Shown here in pieces: positions 1 to 5,753 of a stretch of DNA of 6,101 nucleotides; positions within the stretch are counted from its first letter, which is position 1; each line of letters starts with the position of its first letter. The DNA comes from Candidatus Bathyarchaeota archaeon RBG_13_52_12 (lineage in GTDB: Archaea; Thermoproteota; Bathyarchaeia; TCS64). Where the stretch lies: positions 12,526-18,626 of the forward strand of contig MEZF01000019.1 in the NCBI GenBank assembly GCA_001774245.1. The letters are read 5' to 3'. The notes below the pieces were generated by a model that saw only the letters and a list, made by a program, of their open reading frames with translations, was not told the DNA's origin and searched no databases. The position numbers were made by a program, and so were the translations under genes.

Positions 1-14
1 AGTACAGCCTCAAT

Positions 15-599
15 CTACTCTACGAACTTGTCTTCCTTCCGAGTATACATCCAATGTGCCATGATCATCTGCCATATTGATATGTAGGCAACCGAGAGCG
101 CCTCAGGGATCGCCACGGAGGACCAAGGAAGTAACCAAATGACAACCGCGAGCGTTGCCGACCCCCAGGCTACTAAGGTATAGAACCTCATCTTCTTCCG
201 ATAACAGAACAACCCGATGAATATCGCCGAGAGAGGCATGGCCGCGAAGAACCCGACGCTGACGTAATAGTGCCAAGGCTCGATAGTGACGTTTAACACC
301 CCTATACCAATCAAGAGACCTGCCGACAGCAGGTGGATTGCACCACCTACCTGCCCAATAATATCCCCTCTAGTCATTTCCAATAAACCAGCGCTGAACA
401 TCATCAGCAGCGCTGCCGTCATAGCAAGACCAGAGTTGAAGACGACAGATTCAAATCCTTCCGCCCCCAGGTCACTCAACGCGTTTCCGGTCCAGCTAAA
501 CCATGGCGACAGCCAGATGCTCAAGGCGATTATCATGCAGCCAAACAATGGTGCCATAATACCAAAGAACCCGGTTAACCTGAGTGCCTTAAGATTCAT
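15..599 (-). CDS. DUF998-family integral membrane protein
   Basis: A 194-residue polytopic membrane protein with about six hydrophobic segments, near residues 8-30, 52-72, 83-103, 112-131, 140-159 and 164-182. After the first segment it carries SWTGNALSDLGA, which matches the conserved N-x-L-S-D-L-G signature I associate with DUF998; an EPWHYY motif near residue 108 places a histidine at the start of the fourth segment. The family has no established reaction, so no function is assigned. The frame stays open upstream to an ATG at 675-677, but I chose the ATG at 597-599. The extra 26 residues are polar and alanine/serine-rich, unlike a membrane protein start, and a TATA-like box at 627-634 lies about 31 nt upstream, as expected for a leaderless archaeal transcript. 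It is transcribed divergently from the A+T-rich operon and appears to be a native chromosomal gene with no link to it. Confidence 0.8.
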   Translation of the reverse strand: MNLKALRLTGFFGIMAPLFGCMIIALSIWLSPWFSWTGNALSDLGAEGFESVVFNSGLAMTAALLMMFSAGLLEMTRGDIIGQVGGAIHLLSAGLLIGIGVLNVTIEPWHYYVSVGFFAAMPLSAIFIGLFCYRKKMRFYTLVAWGSATLAVVIWLLPWSSVAIPEALSVAYISIWQMIMAHWMYTRKEDKFVE

Positions 600-626
600 C
601 ACCGAAGAAGACGCGTAATATGTGTT

Positions 627-634
627 AAATATAT
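627..634 (-). promoter_or_regulatory. Probable TATA box for the DUF998 gene
   Basis: On the minus strand the sequence reads ATATATTT, an A+T island in otherwise G+C-rich DNA. Its centre is about 31 nt upstream of the ATG at 599. Archaeal TATA boxes usually sit about 26 nt from the transcription start, which would leave a leader of only a few nucleotides. This supports the shorter start of the membrane protein. Confidence 0.5.
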
Positions 635-732
635 CGCCGTACGCGCTGGCGCGCGCGCCACTTTGTCGCGAAGCCAAATTGGATGGAATCGGGCGAGTTT
701 GACTAGTCAGAATCTATTCATCATGCCTGCGA

Positions 733-752
733 CGAATTCTTGGTAGAATTCG
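733..752. repeat. Perfect 8-bp inverted repeat with 4-nt loop
   Basis: The arms are CGAATTCT (733-740) and AGAATTCG (745-752), separated by TGGT. Pairing is perfect over all eight positions, and because GAATTC is itself palindromic the element also reads as two GAATTC copies 12 bp apart. It lies between two divergent promoters, about 30 bp upstream of the operon's TATA-like element. It could be a dimeric regulator site or an RNA hairpin. There is no following T-run on either strand, so a terminator is less likely. Confidence 0.55.
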
Positions 753-773
753 GGAAAGCGGAAAGCGAGATGA

Positions 774-811
774 GCGTGTGTTTAAAAAGTAGTTACAAAA
801 ATTTGCGTGTG
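774..811 (+). promoter_or_regulatory. Putative operon promoter: TATA-like box bracketed by GCGTGTG repeats
   Basis: TTTAAAAAG at 781-789 is a good archaeal TATA-like element and would place the transcription start near 811, giving a leader of about 15 nt to the ATG at 826. The 7-bp word GCGTGTG occurs directly before the box (774-780) and again at the predicted start site (805-811). The copies are 31 bp apart start to start, close to three helical turns, so a regulator could bind both on one face of the DNA and cover the promoter. Just upstream is a tandem GAAAGCG duplication (754-760, 761-767). No -35/-10 bacterial promoter is needed to explain the region. Confidence 0.4.
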
Positions 812-825
812 CGAGTTGGTTCTTT

Positions 826-2178
826 ATGATAAAAAAAAATATCTTTTCGTCTCCGTCAACTTTTTTTATGAAGCAATTAGATATAAGAATAATGTCTAAT
901 AACTCGGAAAATATTTCTTTATTTCTTAACAAAAAGAATTTTGAAATATTATGTGAATTTGAAAAATATTTAGACTCACTTCATCAAGATGAGGTTTCAA
1001 TCCCCCAAATGAAACTTGATCTTTGCAATCGAATAGCTACTAACGTATTTACATGGAGAGGGCAATTTTCACCAGAGTTAATTGAAGTCATCTTATCTAA
1101 ATATTCAACAAAAAATTCTATTATTCTTGATCCATTTGTTGGTTCAGGAACTACACTTTTTGAAAGTGTATATCAATCGTTATCATGTTATGGCGTTGAT
1201 ATAAATCCTTCAGCTTATGAATTAAGCAAAACTGTGAAATTTGCAAATATTCCTATTAGAGACAGATTAGAAATTATAAATCAGGCGGAAAAAATAATTA
1301 TAAATAATATTCCAGAAGAATTATCTTGGAATAATATTAATTATGATGAGCAAATTATTAAGGATGATGTTATAAAAGACTCATTTAAGAATATTATTAA
1401 AGAATCAAAAATACATGGAGAATTCATTAATAATTTTATTTTAAATATAATAATGAAGTATTATAGCATCAAAAAGAAGAAGATTAAGAATAAATTATAT
1501 TATGCATTTAATTATCATAAAAATATAGTATTAAGAAATATTCCATTTTCAAGCAATATAGTAAATGTTATTAATAGTGATGCGCGTAAAATCCCTTTAA
1601 ATAACAATACAATTGATATAATCCTAACATCTCCTCCATATGTAAATGTTTTCAATTATCATCAAAATTATAGAAATATAATAGAATTATATAAAAATGA
1701 TGTATTAAAAATAGCAAAATCTGAAATAGGATCAAATAGAAAAAATAGAGGAAATCGATTTCTATCAATAATTCAATACTCAATAGATATGTGCGAGAGT
1801 TTTACTGAAATGTCAAGATTATTAAAACCAAATGGGATGATAATATTAGTCATTGGAGAAGAATCTAAAATTATGAATACCAAATTTAATAATTGTAAAA
1901 TACTAATTACATTAGCTAATCTTTGTTGCAATTTAAAACTTATCAATATACAAAGAAGACGGTTTACTACAAGATTCGGACGAGATATTTACGAAAATAT
2001 TCTCTACTTTAATTTAGACAAAAATATAAAAGAATTATTATCTCCAAAAGATGTTGGACAATATTACCTTTATAAATCACTATCATTTGCAGAGCCCTTA
2101 AAACAGAAATTAATTATTGATGCAATAAAGAATGCATCATCAGTAGAAGCTTCGCCTCTTTTTATTGGACAAGCTTAA
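826..2178 (+). CDS. SAM-dependent DNA amino-methyltransferase (N4-C or N6-A type)
   Basis: A 450-residue Rossmann-fold methyltransferase. An RGQFSPELIEVIL segment (residues 78-90, motif X-like) leads into the SAM-binding motif LDPFVGSGTT (101-110) and then YGVDINPSA (122-130, motif II acidic residue). The catalytic TSPPY lies at 268-272, preceded by SDARKIPLNNNTIDIIL. C-terminal blocks follow: RLLKPNGMIILVIGE (331-345) and an Arg/aromatic stretch (377-395). TSPPY with DPFxGSGTT is typical of N4-cytosine or N6-adenine DNA methyltransferases; a tRNA-guanine methyltransferase of Trm-G10 type is less likely because no THUMP domain is visible. SAM-binding motifs come before the catalytic motif, unlike the usual class-beta order, and about 140 lysine/isoleucine-rich residues separate them, possibly a target-recognition insert. 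No endonuclease is encoded nearby. The start is uncertain: ATG 826 fits the promoter, but ATG 892 (MSNNSEN) would avoid a nine-A run and remove 22 unconserved-looking residues. Confidence 0.85.
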   Translation: MIKKNIFSSPSTFFMKQLDIRIMSNNSENISLFLNKKNFEILCEFEKYLDSLHQDEVSIPQMKLDLCNRIATNVFTWRGQFSPELIEVILSKYSTKNSIILDPFVGSGTTLFESVYQSLSCYGVDINPSAYELSKTVKFANIPIRDRLEIINQAEKIIINNIPEELSWNNINYDEQIIKDDVIKDSFKNIIKESKIHGEFINNFILNIIMKYYSIKKKKIKNKLYYAFNYHKNIVLRNIPFSSNIVNVINSDARKIPLNNNTIDIILTSPPYVNVFNYHQNYRNIIELYKNDVLKIAKSEIGSNRKNRGNRFLSIIQYSIDMCESFTEMSRLLKPNGMIILVIGEESKIMNTKFNNCKILITLANLCCNLKLINIQRRRFTTRFGRDIYENILYFNLDKNIKELLSPKDVGQYYLYKSLSFAEPLKQKLIIDAIKNASSVEASPLFIGQA

Positions 2179-2193
2179 TTATTCATTAGGGTT

Positions 2194-2197
2194 AAGG
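2194..2197 (+). promoter_or_regulatory. Possible weak ribosome binding site for the GHKL gene
   Basis: AAGG lies 7 nt before the ATG at 2205 in the 26-nt gap after the methyltransferase stop codon. It is the only purine-rich match close to this start. It supports the chosen start and translation from a shared message, but four bases in A+T-rich DNA are weak evidence. Confidence 0.3.
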
Positions 2198-2204
2198 TTT
2201 TTCT

Positions 2205-4292
2205 ATGGCCCGATTTCCTATTACTTTTCATCCAGAGATTTTTCAAATTTTAGGTGAGCAATTAGTTAGTAACCCAGTAATAGCTATTCAAGAATTAGTC
2301 AAAAATGCATATGATGCGGAATCTCCAAGCTGTAATATTTATATTAATACTAAGAAAGAAGAAATTACTATTGAAGATTTTGGTCATGGAATGGATGAGA
2401 GTTCTATAGAACATGGGTGGCTTAATATTGGAACTTCAATAAAACGTGATTCAGTGCAATCAAAAAATAAAAAACGATATTTGACTGGATCGATGGGTAT
2501 TGGTAGATTATCGGCCTTTACATTAGGAGATGTTACAGAAATTATTACGACCGCAGAGGATAAAATCACACGTAAATTTAGATTAGTTCTATCTGAAATT
2601 CGTAAATTAGAAAGTTTACAGAATTATTATGTTGAAGTAAAAGAATATAAAGAAAATCGGAATTTAGGGACAATTATTAAGGTATCTAATTTAAAAATAA
2701 AATTTGATGAAACTCTAAAAGAACGATTATTAAGGATGTTAAGTATATTAGTTGTTCCAAATAAAAAAGATGTCTTTGATATTAAATTAACTTATGACAA
2801 TATAAAAACTAATATCGATCCAAACGTTCAGTTAGCTCATTATCAAATAAAAGTAATTTGTAAGGTAGATGAAATAGGCTTACCAAAAATCAATATACTA
2901 TCTGACAAAAATTCTTATTTAGGAACAAAAGATTTATTATTTAAGCCTAAATTATTATTACATAAATATTTAGATCTTAAAAATGTTACTATTGATTTAA
3001 ACTGGTATATGCATGGATCGGTTGAGGGCAAATCATTTTGGAAGGAAACTACTAGTGAATTTTCTAAAGATATGAGATCAGGTCTATCTGGAATTAGAAT
3101 ATACAGAGATGGAATTAGAGTTCTTCCATATGGAGAGGTAGAAGATGATTCTTTTAATATAGAAAAAGAATATATATCTCAGGGTTCTAAATCTAAACGT
3201 CCCAGAAAAGTACAATTAATAGGTTGGATTTATATTAGTAGAGTTTATAATCCTTATTTAATTGATACTAGTAATAGAGAAGGTTTAGTTAATAATATTT
3301 CATATAAACAGTTATATAATTTACTACAAGAAGTAATTGGAGAATTTATAAAATATAGGTTAGATATGGAAGAAGTACAAAAAGAAGATAAAATCACTTT
3401 ATCAGATACTAAAAAAGTAAAAGAACAGATTAATACGGTTAAAAAACAAATTACTCTACTTACAAAACGAGAAGAAGAACTTCCAAAAAATATCACGCAT
3501 CAAATAATCCAGAAAAGAGTAAATTCAAATATAGAACAAGTCGAAAAATATGTAGAAAAAGTAGATGAAATATTAGATGTGCAAGCATTATATCGAGATA
3601 AAATAACGGCTGGAAATATGATTAATAACATATTTCATTATGTTGGAGCGGCAACAAAATCATCAAAAGCATTTATAGAAATTGCTCAAGAACAAAAATG
3701 TGATATTTCGTCACATGAAGTGGCATTTAATAGTATTATGAATTTATTACCAAGAATAATAGCCACTTATGACGTTTTAAAAGGAGGTTCAAGTGGATCA
3801 GAAAAAAAGAAAAAATTCAACATATTAAATAAGACTATTGCATTAGTAGAAAATTTAAGGATTACATCAAGTATGAGATCGGATCAATTCATTGTTCATT
3901 GTCAAAATATCGAAGTAAATATGCGTGAGTCTGATTATTGGGCAGTCATTGCCAATTTATTATTAAATGCTATAACGTGTCAGGATTATGAACAAGCTAT
4001 CGGAAAAAAATTTCCTCCAAAAAACGAGAGAAAGATTATTTTAACTATTTCTAAATTAAATAACGATCTAATAATACAATGCGAAGATAATGGACCAGGA
4101 TTACCTGAAAAACCGCTTGGTTGGATATGGCAACAATTTACGACGACAAGAACACCCGGAGGTTCAGGCTTAGGACTTTTTATTATCTCCGAAATCGTAA
4201 CCTATTACAGTGGGATGAAAATTGCTAGCTCCTCAAAGAGTTTTCCCACCGGAGCTCATTTTTACGTACAATTAAAAGATGTGATAGAATGA
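2205..4292 (+). CDS. Tandem-GHKL ATPase / histidine-kinase-like sensor
   Basis: A 695-residue soluble protein with two separate GHKL ATP-binding domains. The N-terminal one (about 1-190) is of Hsp90/MutL/MORC (HATPase_c_3) type: ELVKNAYDAES (30-40) is the N-box, EDFGHGMDE (57-65) the G1 box and GSMGIGR (95-101) the G2 glycine loop. It is followed by a transducer-like region with GIRIYRDGIRVLPYG (296-310) and DTSNREGL (354-361). A charged probable coiled coil spans about 385-460. Next is a helical, DHp-like segment whose H478 (in NNIFHYVGAATKSS) may be the phosphoacceptor, although the usual H-E/D is H-Y here. The C-terminal domain is histidine-kinase-like: ANLLLNAI (583-590), CEDNGPGLPE (626-635) and GGSGLGLF (652-659). 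No membrane segment or signal peptide is visible, so it should sense a cytoplasmic cue. Its 3' end overlaps the receiver gene by 4 nt, which makes that protein its likely partner. Kinase activity is inferred. Confidence 0.85.
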   Translation: MARFPITFHPEIFQILGEQLVSNPVIAIQELVKNAYDAESPSCNIYINTKKEEITIEDFGHGMDESSIEHGWLNIGTSIKRDSVQSKNKKRYLTGSMGIGRLSAFTLGDVTEIITTAEDKITRKFRLVLSEIRKLESLQNYYVEVKEYKENRNLGTIIKVSNLKIKFDETLKERLLRMLSILVVPNKKDVFDIKLTYDNIKTNIDPNVQLAHYQIKVICKVDEIGLPKINILSDKNSYLGTKDLLFKPKLLLHKYLDLKNVTIDLNWYMHGSVEGKSFWKETTSEFSKDMRSGLSGIRIYRDGIRVLPYGEVEDDSFNIEKEYISQGSKSKRPRKVQLIGWIYISRVYNPYLIDTSNREGLVNNISYKQLYNLLQEVIGEFIKYRLDMEEVQKEDKITLSDTKKVKEQINTVKKQITLLTKREEELPKNITHQIIQKRVNSNIEQVEKYVEKVDEILDVQALYRDKITAGNMINNIFHYVGAATKSSKAFIEIAQEQKCDISSHEVAFNSIMNLLPRIIATYDVLKGGSSGSEKKKKFNILNKTIALVENLRITSSMRSDQFIVHCQNIEVNMRESDYWAVIANLLLNAITCQDYEQAIGKKFPPKNERKIILTISKLNNDLIIQCEDNGPGLPEKPLGWIWQQFTTTRTPGGSGLGLFIISEIVTYYSGMKIASSSKSFPTGAHFYVQLKDVIE

Positions 4293-4888
4293 CTGAAATT
4301 AATCCTTTAGCACCTTACAATGTTTTAATTTTAGATGATGCCGAGGAACCAAGCGATTTTGGACCTATGACGAAGGCTTTACTCGATACTTTAGGATGTA
4401 AAACTGTGTTTCTAACCTCTAGCAAAGAAGCTCAACGGAAAATTCAAGATGAATATTTCGATATAATTATTATAGATATCAATTTAGGTTCAGGGCGGGA
4501 AACAGATGGTTTTGAACTCCAAAAAGCATTACGTAAAACGGGTAAAGTTCAACCAATTATTCTAGTTACAGGGCAAGAAGAAGAATTGCAAAGGCCCATC
4601 AAAGACTATGCTGATGTGTTTTCCTCAGGAGTAACTTTCTTTTTTGATAAAAATCAGGGAAATTTTAAACAATTATTTTTCGAGGTGATTAAACACGTAG
4701 ACCCAGTAAGACGTGCTTTATTTGTGGCTTCAAAAAGTGGAATGGGCGATGAATCAATATTTATTGGGGAAGAAGAGTATAAAATTGCTGATTTATTAAA
4801 AGATAATATAAAAAATGAATCCGTAATTCGTCAATTACGAGATGCTTTTTATTCTTTATTATTTGAAATGTGGAAAAGTGAAAAATAA
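4289..4888 (+). CDS. Receiver-domain response regulator without DNA-binding domain
   Basis: A 199-residue protein whose first 135 or so residues form a CheY-like receiver. All key residues are present: the acidic pair D16-D17 (LILDDAEE), the phosphoacceptor D63 at the end of a strand (IIIIDINLG), T94 in LVTG, and K121 in FFFDK. The C-terminal 60 residues (about 140-199) are predicted to be largely helical and acidic/basic mixed, and I recognise no helix-turn-helix or other output domain in them. Output is therefore probably by protein-protein contact, perhaps with the small protease encoded next. The ATG overlaps the kinase-like gene's stop codon as ATGA, and GTGAT just upstream (within 4273-4282) could pair weakly with the 16S 3' end, so translational coupling to the kinase gene is likely. 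The pairing strongly suggests phosphotransfer from the upstream protein. Confidence 0.88.
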   Translation: MTEINPLAPYNVLILDDAEEPSDFGPMTKALLDTLGCKTVFLTSSKEAQRKIQDEYFDIIIIDINLGSGRETDGFELQKALRKTGKVQPIILVTGQEEELQRPIKDYADVFSSGVTFFFDKNQGNFKQLFFEVIKHVDPVRRALFVASKSGMGDESIFIGEEEYKIADLLKDNIKNESVIRQLRDAFYSLLFEMWKSEK

Positions 4889-4890
4889 AA

Positions 4891-5361
4891 ATGAATTTTG
4901 GAATTTGCGATATAAGAAAGCATGAAGATAAAACACCAAGTAGATATGTAGAAATTTTTTTTAATAATAATTTAAAAGAGGAAGTTGTATTAATAGGACA
5001 TAGTAAAGATGGAAATGATATTTTAGGAGTAACTAAAGATGACATAAATCCAATTAAGCACGAATATTTGTTATGGATATATGCATGTTATAGTGCTAAT
5101 GGATTGTGTTCTCATTTATCTAAGAAAGGTTATATAACAATTGGCTTTGAAAAGAAAGCAATAACTTATAAAAACTCTAATCCTTCAGAAATAGAATATA
5201 TTGAAAAAAGTACTGTGACTTATAGAAGTATGAATCAAAAAGATATTGAGAAAGATCTTAAATTAAAGATGTATCACTGTGCTAAAGAGCAATTTCAACA
5301 AAAAAAATATCTGCTAGGAATAATAATAAACTACAATAGATTAATATTGAAAGTAACTTAA
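4891..5361 (+). CDS. Small caspase-like (clan CD) cysteine protease, putative effector
   Basis: A 156-residue protein that carries the two hallmark blocks of the caspase-hemoglobinase fold (C14, CHAT, C25 families). A hydrophobic strand ends in a His motif, EVVLIGHSKDG, with H37; about 29 residues later a second strand ends in a Cys motif, LLWIYACYSANG, with C66. A helix and the strand YITIGFEK follow, as in CHAT proteins where the Cys block is followed by L...G..xxIGf. The dyad spacing and strand context fit; GHS replaces the commoner GHG. It is short for the family, with little of the fold before the His strand, so it may be a minimal protease domain. No signal peptide or membrane segment is seen. 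The start is 2 nt after the receiver gene's stop codon, so co-translation is likely. In context it would be the toxic or cleaving output of the signalling pair. Protease activity and substrate are inferred; the assignment rests on motifs alone. Confidence 0.6.
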   Translation: MNFGICDIRKHEDKTPSRYVEIFFNNNLKEEVVLIGHSKDGNDILGVTKDDINPIKHEYLLWIYACYSANGLCSHLSKKGYITIGFEKKAITYKNSNPSEIEYIEKSTVTYRSMNQKDIEKDLKLKMYHCAKEQFQQKKYLLGIIINYNRLILKVT

Positions 5362-5432
5362 ACTATATTTATTAGTTATTATTTTATGAAAAATTATTTT
5401 GGGTTATTTCGCATCTCTTAATATTTCTATAT

Positions 5433-5460
5433 TTAAAAATATTTTTAACATTATTTTTTT
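5433..5460 (+). terminator. Probable transcription terminator after the operon
   Basis: A perfect 16-bp A+T palindrome, TTAAAAATATTTTTAA (5433-5448), is followed by a seven-T run (5454-5460) and further pyrimidines. Archaeal termination depends mainly on T-runs on the coding strand, so this is a credible end point about 75-100 nt after the last stop codon. The palindrome is weak as an RNA stem because it is all A-U and has no loop. Confidence 0.45.
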
Positions 5461-5490
5461 CTTGGGAAGGCTATTATGATACCTACACTC

Positions 5491-5594
5491 TAGTTGTATG
5501 TGTGTGATGTGATATGTGATGGGGGTAGAGTGGATATGTATATGTGTATATTTATAATAGAGTAGATGTGAGAAGAAGAAGGATAAAATTATAG
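5491..5594 (+). other. 104-nt cytosine-free stretch with TGTGAT repeats
   Basis: No C occurs on the plus strand between the C at 5490 and the C at 5595. The stretch is made of G/T- and G/A-rich words, including three closely spaced TGTGAT copies (5503, 5508, 5515), a GGGGG run at 5521-5525, alternating TATGTATATGTG-like sequence and a purine run ending AGAAGAAGAAGG. It has no credible reading frame. It sits exactly between the operon terminator and the return to G+C-rich host-like sequence, so it may mark an island edge or a low-complexity relic. Confidence 0.6.
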
Positions 5595-5753
5595 CCCCGC
5601 CCGCGTCACCACCACAAAATCTACATTAGCGACCCACAGATGAAGCCGCCATAGAATTGGAAGACAACCTTGCGACACCCAATTGAGTAGACCTGGGGGC
5701 GAAACCCTCTATTAACCCTGGCGGAGCATATCAGGGATATAGGGGCTGCCAGA

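Larger units (their letters stand above)
5362..5753. other. Intergenic region between the island operon and the PHP gene
   Basis: About 390 nt without a convincing gene. It holds the terminator-like element and the cytosine-free stretch described separately, then from about 5595 about 160 nt of G+C-rich sequence resembling the flanks. Within that part, one frame reads open for only 18 codons from 5630 to a TGA at 5684-5686 (ending ELEDNLATPN), which could be the remnant tail of a gene broken by the insertion, though it is too short to claim. CTATTAA near 5709-5715 is a weak TATA candidate for the PHP gene. I find no tRNA-like sequence in it; no tRNA T-loop motif is present. Confidence 0.5.

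Noticed and set aside
286..618. 110-residue open frame on the plus strand.
   Set aside because: It is the antisense shadow of the DUF998 gene, which has clear membrane segments and a family motif on the other strand.
707..724. C-box-like ATGATGA followed by CTGA on the minus strand, suggesting a C/D box sRNA.
   Set aside because: The two boxes are only 7 nt apart, too close for a guide segment, and no second C'/D box pair follows.
714..932. 72-residue open frame on the minus strand.
   Set aside because: It overlaps the operon promoter and methyltransferase start, shows no recognisable motif and has no promoter of its own.
2205..5361. Assignment of the kinase, receiver and effector to the named Detocs system.
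   Set aside because: Detocs has an effector fused to a receiver plus a separate decoy receiver; here there is one receiver, a separate protease-like gene and a methyltransferase, so only the general logic is shared.
824..5481. 8-bp direct repeat TTATGATA at 824-831 and 5474-5481, near both island edges, as a target duplication.
   Set aside because: An all but one A/T 8-mer is expected by chance in this DNA, the second copy is over 100 nt inside the right edge, and the first overlaps the candidate start codon.
5655..5684. AATTGG/CCAATT inverted repeat as an RNA gene or attachment site.
   Set aside because: Six pairs with an 18-nt loop and no supporting structure; no tRNA T-loop motif or other RNA signature nearby.
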